From the NCBI RefSeq assembly GCF_001953865.1, contig NZ_MQUQ01000020.1, forward strand, positions 62,001 to 126,000: DNA of 64,000 bases, read 5' to 3'. Below, in pieces: positions 1-6,234 of this stretch (the first letter of the stretch is position 1; every line of letters starts with the position of its first letter). Under the pieces are notes generated by a model. That model worked only from the letters and a program-made list of their open reading frames with translations. It did no database searches and had not been told where the DNA came from. This DNA is from Amycolatopsis coloradensis. GTDB taxonomy: Bacteria > Actinomycetota > Actinomycetes > Mycobacteriales > Pseudonocardiaceae. The position numbers were made by a program, and so were the translations under genes.

Positions 1-302
1 ACGACCGGCGCGAGCGCGTGCCGGATCGACGAGATGTGCCAGCCGCTCACCGCGTCGACCCGCCCCGCGTCGACCAGGCGTCGCAAGTCTTCGGCCACCC
101 GCGCGGAGGAGCCGCCGCCGTCGACCACTTCGGCCTCGACCTGCCTGCCGAGGATGCCGCCGGATTCGTTGAGTTCATGGACGGCCAGGTCGGTGATCGC
201 CTCGCAGGACGGGCCGAACAGCCCGGCGGGCCCCTGCAAGGGGACGACCATGGCGACGCGCCAGGTGTCGTCGCGGGGCCGCGTGGCGAGGCGAAGGGGC
301 AT
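1..302 (-). CDS. ABC-type substrate-binding protein (partial, C-terminus outside window)
   Basis: The minus frame is open from an ATG at 302 to the window edge, giving about 100 residues beginning MPLRLATRPRDDTWRVAMVV. The segment V-P-L-Q-G-P-A-G-L-F-G-P-S followed by a helix ending in E-L-N-E-S-G-G-I-L-G-R-Q is typical of the type I periplasmic binding fold of branched-chain amino acid, urea and amide receptors (Peripla_BP_6, UrtA/AmiC-like). There is no obvious signal peptide, as in cytosolic AmiC-type sensors, but the start could be wrong. It is divergent from the MarR gene 86 bp away. The ligand cannot be told from this fragment. Confidence 0.75.
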   Translation of the reverse strand, partial: MPLRLATRPRDDTWRVAMVVPLQGPAGLFGPSCEAITDLAVHELNESGGILGRQVEAEVVDGGGSSARVAEDLRRLVDAGRVDAVSGWHISSIRHALAPV

Positions 303-388
303 GGCGCTCCATGCGGTGGCCCGGTAAGGTCAAAGTGCTTTCACCTGGAAGTATCACGAGGGTGTCCGGTTTTGGCAAGGGACGGGAT

Positions 389-799
389 ATGGGGACACGC
401 GGCGTCACGACCGCCGGACCGTCGCTCATCGGCTCGCTCACCCGTGCCGCGAGGGCCGTCGCCGCCGACGTGGAGCAGGTGCTCGCCAAAGAGGGACTCA
501 CCCTGGACCAGTGGCTGGTGCTGGACGCGCTGAGCGGCAAAGGCGGTCTCGCCATGGCCGGACTCGCCGACCGGACGCTGGCCACCGCCCCGACGCTGAC
601 CAGGGTCGTCGACAAACTGGTGACCACCGCGCAGGCCTACCGCGAGGTCGACGCCGCCGACCGGCGCCGGGTGCTCGTCCACCTCAGCGCCCGCGGCCGC
701 ACGACGCACCGTCGCGTGGCCGCGAAGGTGTCCGAGGTGGAAGCCCGGCTCGACGTGACGGAGGAAGTGCTCACGGCGTTGCGGGGTCTCGGCGGCTGA
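389..799 (+). CDS. MarR-family transcriptional regulator
   Basis: A 136-residue protein with a MarR-type winged helix: an N-terminal dimerisation helix (SLTRAARAVAADVEQVLA), a recognition region around A-P-T-L-T-R-V-V-D-K-L, and a wing ending D-R-R-R-V-L-V-H-L-S-A-R-G-R, which is the diagnostic MarR wing. The length matches the family (about 140). I chose the ATG at 389 because residues upstream of it do not look like MarR sequence. The gene is divergent from the binding-protein gene, so it may regulate that gene and itself; this is inference. The effector is unknown. It is followed 2 bp later by the convergent MFS-like gene. Confidence 0.8.
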   Translation: MGTRGVTTAGPSLIGSLTRAARAVAADVEQVLAKEGLTLDQWLVLDALSGKGGLAMAGLADRTLATAPTLTRVVDKLVTTAQAYREVDAADRRRVLVHLSARGRTTHRRVAAKVSEVEARLDVTEEVLTALRGLGG

Positions 800-801
800 G
801 G

Positions 802-1473
802 TCAGGCGTGCGGCGGACCCTGCGGCGGGTACGGCGCGCCGTACGGCATCGGCCGTGCCGCCGGCTTCGCCTTCGCCAGCGTGACGATGCCGAGGATTCC
901 GGCCACGACGAGCGCGACGAACACGAACACCGCGGCTACCACGTACACCACGCGGAAGCCGAGGGCGTCCGAGACCAGCCCGCCGAGCAACGGTGCGGTC
1001 GCCAAGGCGACGACACCGAGGCCTGCCGTCACCCCCGCCGCCGCGCCGCGACCGGTGCGGAGCCGCCGGATCAGCGCGACGGTCACGCCGATGGCCGCCC
1101 CCGCGCCGAGTCCGTTGAGCGCCCGCCCGACCAGGAACAGGACGCTGTCGGGAGTGAAGGCGACCAGCACCACACCGAGGAGCATCAAACAGAGCGCGGG
1201 CACGGTCAGCGCCGTCGGGAAGCGCGCGCCGAGCACCAGACCGGCCGGGAAAGCGATCGCGGCCGCTATGAGGTACGCGACGAGGCCACTCAGCAGCATG
1301 GCCTGGTTGGACATGCCCAGCTCGATTTGCAGGGTCGCTCGCCCATCGAAACGGTAGACCACGGTGAGCAGGAACAGACCGATGAGCGCGGCGAACCCGG
1401 GCCCGATGAGCAGCCACCAGGGCGGCCCGGCGTCCGGTCGCGGATCGTGCTGTGTCGGCGTCGGCACGTACAT
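802..1473 (-). CDS. Small MFS-like membrane protein, six predicted helices
   Basis: A 223-residue protein with about six hydrophobic segments: WWLLIGPGFAALIGLFLL, two in residues 55-110, GAGAAIGVTVALI and two near the C-terminus. A G-R-A-L-N-G-L-G-A-G-A-A motif resembles helix 4/5 of Major Facilitator proteins, and R-R-L-R-T-G-R-G is like the MFS loop. It is half the size of a 12-helix transporter, so it is either a truncated MFS member or a stand-alone half. A TATAGG box at 1482-1487 (minus strand) lies about 8 nt before the ATG at 1473, which suggests a leaderless transcript and argues against the GTG at 1479. Substrate unknown. Confidence 0.6.
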   Translation of the reverse strand: MYVPTPTQHDPRPDAGPPWWLLIGPGFAALIGLFLLTVVYRFDGRATLQIELGMSNQAMLLSGLVAYLIAAAIAFPAGLVLGARFPTALTVPALCLMLLGVVLVAFTPDSVLFLVGRALNGLGAGAAIGVTVALIRRLRTGRGAAAGVTAGLGVVALATAPLLGGLVSDALGFRVVYVVAAVFVFVALVVAGILGIVTLAKAKPAARPMPYGAPYPPQGPPHA

Positions 1474-1612
1474 GCGCACAACCTATAGCGACCGGCGACG
1501 CGGATGAACCACTTCTCGGGGGAAGCCCGTCGGTGCAACAGTGACTGACTACCGGGAGTCTTCGACATCTTTTTCCGTCAGGAGTGCGCTGTCTCTCCAG
1601 CGACCCCGCAGT

Positions 1613-1646
1613 CGCCGCCAGGGCATCGCGCGATGCCCCGGCGGCG
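1613..1646. terminator. Strong GC-rich hairpin left of the integrated element
   Basis: Arms 1613-1619 and 1640-1646 (7 bp) enclose a perfect 18-bp palindrome at 1621-1638, with one A/C mismatch between them. There is no T-run. Together with the next hairpin it lies downstream of the pre-integration tRNA-Arg gene on the minus strand. I see no gene in 1474-1747. Confidence 0.45.
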
Positions 1647-1718
1647 TCCCCGCTCGGACCAAGTCCCGGATCCAAAGTGATCCATTCTTGGCCCCCCGGA
1701 CGCTTCCGTGTCCGAGGT

Positions 1719-1747
1719 GGCTGGTCACAAAGTGCTTGTGACCAGCC
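1719..1747. terminator. 12-bp stem hairpin abutting attL
   Basis: Arms 1719-1730 and 1736-1747 are perfectly complementary with a 5-nt loop. It ends exactly one base before the 46-bp attachment repeat, so before integration it sat directly behind the tRNA-Arg 3' end and probably ended that transcript. Confidence 0.55.
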
Positions 1748-1793
1748 GCGACGTGCCCCCGGCAGGACTTGAACCTGCGACCTAGAGATTAGA
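1748..1793. repeat. attL: 46-bp direct repeat, 3' part of tRNA-Arg
   Basis: These 46 bases are identical to 13060-13105. The repeat covers the tRNA-Arg gene (minus strand) from the anticodon loop to just past the 3' end. Here no 5' tRNA half follows, so this copy is the displaced original 3' end. Bases diverge immediately outside (G at 1794 versus A at 13106). Confidence 0.93.
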
Positions 1794-1829
1794 GCGCGAT
1801 GTTTGTCCTCGTCTATTGTGGATGGTCGT

Positions 1830-1848
1830 TACCTGCCCCTACCTGCCC
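1830..1848. repeat. Two TACCTGCCC repeats near attL
   Basis: TACCTGCCC occurs at 1830-1838 and 1840-1848, spaced 10 bp (one helical turn), 37 bp inside attL. This is a candidate recombinase or excisionase binding site; I did not see the same pair at attR. Confidence 0.35.
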
Positions 1849-1908
1849 TATTCGCAAAAGTGAACGTCTGTTATTAGTTGTCGCTTGTGGTTGCTGCTGA
1901 GTGATAGA

Positions 1909-1926
1909 GGTGGGTAAGCGGTGGGA
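1909..1926 (+). promoter_or_regulatory. Candidate integrase arm-type sites, left end
   Basis: GGTGGGT at 1909-1915 and GGTGGGA at 1920-1926 are 11 bp apart. The same pair with the same spacing and orientation occurs at the right end (12990-13007). Paired short repeats at both ends of a tyrosine-recombinase element are typical of arm-type sites; the assignment is inference. Confidence 0.5.
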
Positions 1927-1927
1927 G

Positions 1928-2098
1928 CTACGCCAACTTGATGTTCTTGAGGTCCACTTCGTAGACCTGGTGATCGGCTGCGTCTTCAACTTCGACCAGG
2001 TTCCCTGTCCGAGAAAGGATCATCCCAAAGATCTGACCACCTGCAATGGTGGCATAGCAATTTTCGCCCGTCTTGACCTCGGGTCGCTGTTTTGTCAT
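1928..2098 (-). CDS. Small AICE protein of unknown function (56 aa)
   Basis: Starting at the ATG at 2098, preceded by GGGAGG at good distance, the frame encodes 56 residues beginning MTKQRPEVKTGENCYATIAG. It predicts a compact beta-rich fold: alternating hydrophobic residues in Q-I-F-G-M-I-L-S-R-T-G-N-L-V-E-V-E and Q-V-Y-E-V-D-L-K-N-I. The frame continues upstream, but that part is low-complexity and lies in the inverted-repeat region, so I place the start here. It is the leftmost AICE gene, oriented toward attL. I do not recognise the family; a small DNA-binding or regulatory role is possible but unsupported. Confidence 0.6.
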   Translation of the reverse strand: MTKQRPEVKTGENCYATIAGGQIFGMILSRTGNLVEVEDAADHQVYEVDLKNIKLA

Positions 2099-2157
2099 AG
2101 GGGGACCTCCCGTGAGGGGACTTGTGAAGCTGCTCATCTTATCCACCTGCAAGTGGG

Positions 2158-2304
2158 GGCCTCTTCGGCATCTCGTCGACCTGGCGCAAGCCCAATCGCG
2201 CCGTGTCAAGGGGGCACCTGGAGCTTGTCCGGCGCGTGCCTGCGGTACTGCCCCCTTGACACGGTGTGATGCCCTCTGGGAGGTCGTCGGGATGCCGAAT
2301 GGCC
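2158..2304. repeat. Nested inverted repeat with TTGACA boxes in both arms
   Basis: Inner arms 2201-2216 and 2249-2264 are perfectly complementary over 16 bp and each contains TTGACA reading outward. Outer arms 2158-2182 and 2281-2304 match at about 20 of 25 positions, each ending in GATGCCGAA. This looks like an old inverted duplication of one promoter/leader unit around a 32-nt centre. Confidence 0.6.
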
Positions 2305-2410
2305 ACACACGTACGCGACGTGCGCTCACTCCCGGACATCTCGGAGACCTGCCCGTCCGGCGAGGACATCTCTTCTTCTTCAACGGTCCGAGGACCCCAC
2401 GGCCTGCCTC

Positions 2411-2472
2411 GCCACGGCCGACCGCCCGGGGGACCGGCGTCAGCCGCACGCCCCCGGGCGGTCGGCCGTGGC
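2411..2472. repeat. 22-bp perfect inverted repeat
   Basis: Arms 2411-2432 and 2451-2472 are exactly complementary with an 18-nt spacer. Extruded or single-stranded, this would form a very stable hairpin (nearly all G-C). It is a candidate single-strand origin, double-strand origin or transfer site of the element. Confidence 0.7.
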
Positions 2473-2593
2473 AAAGGGCATGAGGCCGTGCGGCCCCGCA
2501 GGGGCCGCCTTGAACAAGAAAAGAAACTCTGAACACACTGAGCCTGGCGACCTTGGCGAGTAGGTCTACAAGGGACACGGGGAGTCCAAAGAG

Positions 2594-2646
2594 GAACGCC
2601 CCGTAGCGAGGGTTGGTTGGCCCATTTCAAAAGCTACGAGGCGTTC
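2594..2646. repeat. 14-bp inverted repeat with one mismatch
   Basis: Arms 2594-2607 and 2633-2646 are complementary except for one position, with a 25-nt spacer. It sits just downstream of the zinc-ribbon gene (minus strand) and could be its terminator. Confidence 0.5.
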
Positions 2647-2664
2647 AAGTCGGAAAGCAGTAGA

Positions 2665-2913
2665 TCACTCACTGCGAGGCGAAAGCTGGTATGCGGCCGT
2701 GAACGAAGACCCGCACCGATAGCACTTAGTGGCGGAGCACGTGATATCCGGGTCGCCACATTCAGGGCAGCCACGGCGCCGAACGGGGAGCACTTCGCCG
2801 AAGTCTATAAGGGTGAACTGCGTCGCCTCGCCGTACGGTCGCTCATGGTCGATGGTGCCGACCGAGTCGACCGTACGGGGCGCGTCGTCCTCCTCGGGGT
2901 GGTGCTTGCCCAT
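2665..2913 (-). CDS. Small zinc-ribbon protein (82 aa)
   Basis: The protein carries C-P-E-C-G (around residues 48-52) and C-Y-R-C-G (65-69), i.e. two CxxC knuckles about 15 residues apart, the pattern of a zinc ribbon. The N-terminal half is acidic and polar without recognisable motifs. It starts 13 bp after the stop of the GntR repressor gene and reads in the same direction, so the two are probably one transcript. It could be a nucleic-acid binding partner of the repressor; no family assignment is possible from the sequence alone. Confidence 0.65.
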   Translation of the reverse strand: MGKHHPEEDDAPRTVDSVGTIDHERPYGEATQFTLIDFGEVLPVRRRGCPECGDPDITCSATKCYRCGSSFTAAYQLSPRSE

Positions 2914-2926
2914 CTGATCTCTGCCC

Positions 2927-3715
2927 TTACTGTGGTCGGTCCATCATGTAGACGAATTCGTAGCGGTCGCTGGGGAAGATGATGTCTGCCGCCTCGACAG
3001 GGATCAAGTCGTCTGAGTCCTGCTGTGTCGCCAGGACAGTCTGTCGGACCTCGACGACGTGAACATCGGCGGGGATGGCCAGTTCGGACGTCTCGAACGC
3101 TGTTGGCGGGCGAACGATGAGCCGTTCCTGGATGTGTGCGACTGTCCAACCGATCGCAGCGAAGCGAGCGTTCAGCCCGTGCGTACCGTGCGGTCCTTCG
3201 TGTGGATGCTCGATGACTGTTCCGCCTGTGATACTCCTGGGTTCCCAGGACGTCGACATGCTCATCGGGTGGCTATCGGCAAACACTCGGTAGGTCGTCT
3301 CGGTGACGTCGTCCCCTGGCGAGATTTCCAGTCGCTGAGCGACCCACTCGGAGGCTGCTGCTGCTTGTGTGCGGTGCTCGGCGGTGGGCGTGCGCCCTGC
3401 CCGTCCTGCTTCGCGAACGTATGTGCGCTCCACCTGCTCGAAGTGGCGGTAGGGCATAGTCCGGATCATCCGATCCAGCTTCGCCACGTAGGTGCCCTTG
3501 CCAGGGACGCTGTAGACGAGCCCTTCGCTCTGGAGCACTTGAAGGGCTTTCTTACTGGTGATCATGCTGACGTCATGTTGCTTGCAGAGCGTGGCAGCGC
3601 TGGGAACGAGTGCATCGACCTGAAGGAGGCCAGCACGGATCTGCTGGCGTAGCTCGTCGGCGATCTGCATGTACTGGGGTACGGCCTTGCTCGGGCCTCG
3701 TTCGCTACTGGTCAT
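2927..3715 (-). CDS. GntR-family repressor with UTRA domain (KorSA-like)
   Basis: 262 residues: an N-terminal GntR winged helix (Y-M-Q-I-A-D-E-L-R-Q-Q-I at 15-26, V-P-S-A-A-T-L-C-K-Q-H-D-V-S as recognition region, and wing G-L-V-Y-S-V-P-G-K-G-T-Y-V), then a UTRA-type sensor domain ending in F-P-S-D-R-Y-E-F-V. In pSAM2 the homologous KorSA represses pra and thereby replication and transfer. Here the gene is divergent from a promoter overlapped by GTATG/CATAC operators, consistent with control of itself and of the rightward genes. The zinc-ribbon gene follows in the same transcript. Confidence 0.85.
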   Translation of the reverse strand: MTSSERGPSKAVPQYMQIADELRQQIRAGLLQVDALVPSAATLCKQHDVSMITSKKALQVLQSEGLVYSVPGKGTYVAKLDRMIRTMPYRHFEQVERTYVREAGRAGRTPTAEHRTQAAAASEWVAQRLEISPGDDVTETTYRVFADSHPMSMSTSWEPRSITGGTVIEHPHEGPHGTHGLNARFAAIGWTVAHIQERLIVRPPTAFETSELAIPADVHVVEVRQTVLATQQDSDDLIPVEAADIIFPSDRYEFVYMMDRPQ

Positions 3716-3751
3716 TGTTGGTCATCCTTGGTCCATTCGAGTGACAGGGTG

Positions 3752-3807
3752 GGTATGGTTTGACATACCAGCCAGGTAATCGCATACTGGGTATGTAACA
3801 CGATACC
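3752..3807. promoter_or_regulatory. Repressor operators over a rightward promoter
   Basis: A promoter TTGACA (3760-3765), 17-bp spacer, CATACT (3783-3788) reads toward the gene at 3834. Inverted half-sites GGTATG (3752-3757)/CATACC (3764-3769) cover the -35 box and CATAC (3783-3787)/GTATG (3791-3795) cover the -10 box; a further GATACC lies at 3802-3807. Such placement is a classic repressor block, most simply by the adjacent GntR protein. Confidence 0.7.
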
Positions 3808-3833
3808 AGGTGTTCGATCCTCTGGAGGCAGAC

Positions 3834-4217
3834 ATGCAGGACATCCCGTTCGTCAGCACTGGCTACAAGTTCATGGTCACCGAGACTCCCACCATGAAGA
3901 TGCGGGAGAACAAGAAGACCAAGGAGCTTGAGCCCGCCGTCACGGACGGTGTTGCCGAGTTCGTGGTGATGCTGTTCGCGAAGGCGAAAGCCCCCGGGCG
4001 CAACGGCCGAATGGCTAAGGGTGAAGAGATCAAGGTGACTCTGGCGACGGACCCGGGGGATGGGTTCGACGAGGGCACCTATGTGGAGCTGATCGCCCCG
4101 ATGTTGAACACCTGGCAGACCACGAACGATGAGGGGCGGATCACGGGGTCGGGCCTGTGGTTCAAGGCTGAGGGGTTGAAGCCTGCCGGGTTGGGCGCTG
4201 TTCGCGACGCTGCCTGA
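3834..4217 (+). CDS. Conserved-looking AICE protein, unknown function (127 aa)
   Basis: The ATG at 3834 is preceded by GGAGG with a 5-nt gap and is therefore preferred over an upstream in-frame GTG at 3810 that lies inside the operator region. The protein begins MQDIPFVSTGYKFMVTETPT and is rich in beta-forming stretches (G-V-A-E-F-V-V-M-L-F-A-K-A, E-I-K-V-T-L-A-T) with a late aromatic segment (G-S-G-L-W-F-K-A-E-G-L). A small single-stranded-DNA-binding-like (OB) fold is possible but is only a guess. It is the first gene controlled by the repressed promoter, so it is likely an early gene of replication or transfer. Confidence 0.7.
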   Translation: MQDIPFVSTGYKFMVTETPTMKMRENKKTKELEPAVTDGVAEFVVMLFAKAKAPGRNGRMAKGEEIKVTLATDPGDGFDEGTYVELIAPMLNTWQTTNDEGRITGSGLWFKAEGLKPAGLGAVRDAA

Positions 4218-4460
4218 TTTCGGTCGCATGACCGGCGGGTGACCGGTTCGCGGAACCTCCCCAGTGTTCGCGGCACAACACCCTGGAGCGCTGCCCTGTA
4301 GGCAGGCCGCCCGTTTCGAGTCGGGCCAGCGCGCTTTCCGTTCATTGACAAATACATAGTGGGCCGATCCATGCCTAAATCCGCGCTGTTTGTGGTGGCG
4401 CGCATTGGTTCCCGGGGTCATTTTTCCGGGGGTCTTTGGGCTTTACCAGACTTCGGGACT

Positions 4461-4478
4461 TTGACACTTAAGCGTCAA
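4461..4478. promoter_or_regulatory. 18-bp near-perfect palindrome before the SprT-like gene
   Basis: TTGACACTTAAGCGTCAA is self-complementary except for one symmetric pair, centred on CTTAAG. It lies 18 bp before the start codon and just upstream of the ribosome binding site (GGGAGG), so a bound protein would block this gene. The preceding stretch 4218-4460 holds no gene that I can support. Confidence 0.5.
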
Positions 4479-4496
4479 AAAGGGAGGCGGGCGAGA

Positions 4497-5150
4497 ATGG
4501 TGGACACGGCAGAGTGCATCACTGCTCGGTTGGTAACGGCGTTCGACGCGACATGGGCCACGATCCGTGAGCGCCACCCGGAGGTTCCGGAAGTGGTGCT
4601 GACCATCGGGTCTGGAACGCTGGGAAGCAAGCCCGGACAGACGAAACTGGGGCACTTCGCGGCGGGCCGCTGGCAGGTAGGGGAGAACGACCCGATCCCG
4701 GAGCTTTTCGTGTCAGGGGAAGGACTTCGCCGCACGGCTGAGGAAGTCCTCGGGACGCTGCTTCACGAGGCCGCTCACGGACTGGCGCATGTGCGGGACA
4801 TCAAGGACACGTCGCGTCAAGGTCGTTACCACAACAAGCGTTTCAAGGCGCTGGGCGAGGAACTGGGCCTGATCCTGGAAGAGGACCCGGCCATCGGCTG
4901 GAGCCGCACCACGGTCCCGACGAAAACGTCGAACCAGTACCGGCGCGAAGTCGACCTGATCAAGGCCGCGCTTGTCGCACATCGACACGACGAGGTCGCG
5001 AAGCCGACGAAAGCACGCAGCAACAACCTGGCCGTCGCGACCTGCGGATGCGAACGCAAGATCCGGGTTGCCAAAACCACGCTCGTGGATGCTCCGATCC
5101 TCTGTGGACGCTGCGGAATCGAGTTCACCGCTGAAGACGACGACGAGTAA
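4497..5150 (+). CDS. SprT-like zinc metalloprotease
   Basis: 217 residues starting at the ATG at 4497 (GGGAGG upstream). An H-E-A-A-H motif at about 90-94 with a third histidine near 112 (R-Y-H-N-K-R-F) forms the SprT/gluzincin zinc site, and the C-terminus carries a zinc ribbon (C-G-C-E ... C-G-R-C-G at about 180-210), the usual SprT-like domain order. Family members include eukaryotic Spartan, which cleaves DNA-protein crosslinks; the function of bacterial ones is poorly known. In an element that replicates through a Rep covalently joined to DNA, removal of such adducts is a plausible role. The start is certain only as far as the RBS is. Confidence 0.8.
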   Translation: MVDTAECITARLVTAFDATWATIRERHPEVPEVVLTIGSGTLGSKPGQTKLGHFAAGRWQVGENDPIPELFVSGEGLRRTAEEVLGTLLHEAAHGLAHVRDIKDTSRQGRYHNKRFKALGEELGLILEEDPAIGWSRTTVPTKTSNQYRREVDLIKAALVAHRHDEVAKPTKARSNNLAVATCGCERKIRVAKTTLVDAPILCGRCGIEFTAEDDDE

Positions 5151-5176
5151 ATCCAACGCACGAAAGGAGAAGGACG

Positions 5177-5248
5177 ATGGTGGGAGTTTTGGCGGGCAGG
5201 GGCGGGCTGTCCTCGTATGACCCGTCCGGCCCGAAGCGAGGTTCCTAA
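5177..5248 (+). CDS. Possible 23-aa leader peptide
   Basis: An ATG at 5177 with AAAGGAG upstream opens a 23-codon frame that overlaps the start of the next small gene by 32 bp. It may serve only to bring ribosomes to the ATG at 5217, which has no good binding site of its own. Weakly supported. Confidence 0.3.
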   Translation: MVGVLAGRGGLSSYDPSGPKRGS

Positions 5249-5336
5249 GACCAACCACGCTTGCACCGCCAAGTTCTACGTGGTGTGCGGGATCGCGACA
5301 TGCGAAGTGTGTGGCGCGCAGTGGAATTATCCCTGA
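5217..5336 (+). CDS. 39-aa cysteine-containing mini-protein
   Basis: The frame starts at ATG 5217 and includes H-A-C-T ... V-C-G-I-A-T-C-E-V-C-G-A-Q-W, four cysteines with one CxxC pair, as in a minimal zinc knuckle. The four cysteines and the position between two well-supported genes speak for a real gene; the missing RBS speaks against. Translation may be coupled to the overlapping 23-codon frame. Confidence 0.5.
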   Translation: MTRPARSEVPKTNHACTAKFYVVCGIATCEVCGAQWNYP

Positions 5337-5349
5337 GGAGGAGAAAGAC

Positions 5350-5478
5350 ATGATCGTGAACGGTTTGCCGTATGTGGTCTGGCTGGTCCTGGTGGTCTGC
5401 CTGATTGTCGCGTCCCCGCTGTTCGGTGTGCTTGCCTTGGCTTCGGGGCTGGCGCTGGCCACGAGGGTGGGGCACTGA
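5350..5478 (+). CDS. 42-aa single-span membrane peptide
   Basis: ATG at 5350 with GAGGAGAAAG upstream. After eight residues the peptide is almost wholly hydrophobic (V-V-W-L-V-L-V-V-C-L-I-V-A-S-P-L-F-G-V-L) and ends in T-R-V-G-H, so it should span the membrane once. The stop overlaps the next start (ATGA at 5478), which indicates translational coupling. Small membrane peptides of this kind are common in Spd (spread) clusters of actinomycete elements. Confidence 0.65.
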   Translation: MIVNGLPYVVWLVLVVCLIVASPLFGVLALASGLALATRVGH

Positions 5479-5717
5479 TGAGTGTCCGGATCACGGAAAC
5501 GGAAATGATGAGCACGGTGACCGAACATCGGGCCATCGCAACGTCGGACGGCTGGACGGTGACGCTGATTCCGTTTGTCTACTTCGACCGGAACTCGGCT
5601 ATTACAGCAATGTCGCTTGCGGAAATCTACGCGACGAACCCGCCTGCTGATTCGGCACTGTGGGTCCATGCCCGTGACTGGGAACGGGAGTTGGGGATTG
5701 ACGGGGGTGATCACTGA
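5478..5717 (+). CDS. Hypothetical AICE protein (79 aa)
   Basis: Starts in the ATGA overlap with the membrane peptide and ends in a second ATGA overlap with the next gene. No signal peptide; mixed alpha/beta with W-T-V-T-L-I-P-F-V-Y-F-D-R. It contains no motif I recognise. The unbroken chain of four-base overlaps makes it a real member of the operon. Confidence 0.65.
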   Translation: MSVRITETEMMSTVTEHRAIATSDGWTVTLIPFVYFDRNSAITAMSLAEIYATNPPADSALWVHARDWERELGIDGGDH

Positions 5718-5881
5718 TGAGCCGCCCGGTTCGTGTCGGCACGGTGATCCGCATGCTCGCGGCTCGCCTGGAGCGGGAACGCAACGAAGCACTCGCCGAA
5801 CAGACCACCGATCTCGGTTGGCAGGCCGGTTTCTGCGAGGGCTTGAAGCACGCACAGCACGTGATTCGGAACGGAGACTGA
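5717..5881 (+). CDS. 54-aa helical mini-protein
   Basis: Coupled by ATGA to the gene before. The sequence is charged and helical (M-L-A-A-R-L-E-R-E-R-N-E-A-L-A-E) followed by G-W-Q-A-G-F-C-E-G-L-K-H-A. No known domain. The frame is too short to be convincing alone but is supported by its place in the overlapping chain. Confidence 0.6.
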   Translation: MSRPVRVGTVIRMLAARLERERNEALAEQTTDLGWQAGFCEGLKHAQHVIRNGD

Positions 5882-5886
5882 ACACC

Positions 5887-6054
5887 ATGCCGGAAATCCT
5901 GGAAATCATCACCGCGGCCACTGAGGCATACCACAAGTTCGAGGCCGCACACCCTGACCGGGACATCCGGCAGGCGGTCGGGAACGCAGTCAGATTCCTC
6001 GCCGCTGACCTGAAAACGGCCGCTGAACTGACGGCCTCGACGAGGAAGGGTTAA
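5887..6054 (+). CDS. 55-aa mini-protein, first of a tandem paralogous pair
   Basis: Begins MPEILEIITAATEAYHKFEA. It shares its layout with the next gene: an N-terminal E-I-x-x-I-I helix, an aromatic Y, an acidic D-x-D turn, then G-N-A-V-R-F-L-A-A-D-L, against G-R-A-V-R-L-L-I-A-D-M in the neighbour. The two are probably a tandem duplication. A small all-helical protein; function unknown. Confidence 0.65.
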   Translation: MPEILEIITAATEAYHKFEAAHPDRDIRQAVGNAVRFLAADLKTAAELTASTRKG

Positions 6055-6059
6055 ACGAA

Positions 6060-6233
6060 ATGCGGGAGATTCAAGACATCATCGATGGCGTCAACAAGTC
6101 CTATCAGAACTTGCGGCACAGCGACGTTCCGGACGACGTCAAGGTCACAGCAGGTCGCGCCGTGCGGCTCCTGATCGCCGACATGAGCGGCCTCCAGTGG
6201 TCGGTGGAGAACTGCCCGGAGAGGTGGTCCTGA
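6060..6233 (+). CDS. 57-aa mini-protein, paralogue of the preceding gene
   Basis: ATG at 6060, five bases after the previous stop. It keeps the E-I-x-x-I-I start and the A-V-R-x-L-x-A-D core of its neighbour but differs at most other positions, so the duplication is old. It ends 1 bp before the next start. Function unknown. Confidence 0.65.
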   Translation: MREIQDIIDGVNKSYQNLRHSDVPDDVKVTAGRAVRLLIADMSGLQWSVENCPERWS

Positions 6234-6234
6234 G

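Larger units (their letters stand above)
2099..2664. other. Non-coding AICE segment built of three large inverted repeats
   Basis: No convincing gene lies between the 56-aa and the zinc-ribbon genes. The segment holds a nested imperfect palindrome (2158-2304), a 22-bp-arm perfect palindrome (2411-2472) and a 14-bp-arm palindrome (2594-2646). Short frames starting at ATGs just outside the first palindrome exist on both strands but look like low-complexity readings. In rolling-circle-type elements such regions serve as origin or transfer locus; which applies here is open. Confidence 0.5.

Noticed and set aside
2073..2483. Plus-strand frame through the AICE inverted repeats
   Set aside because: Low-complexity Arg/Pro/Thr sequence running through palindromes; the ATG at 2292 has an RBS-like GGGAGG, but the protein has no features and the mirrored arm encodes only ten codons.
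2099..2578. N-terminal extension of the 56-aa AICE protein
   Set aside because: The frame continues upstream but across the inverted repeats with low-complexity content; the ATG at 2098 has a much better RBS.
4345..4350. TTGACA as promoter for the SprT-like gene
   Set aside because: No -10 box at a fitting distance; only an AATACATAG stretch that lies too close.
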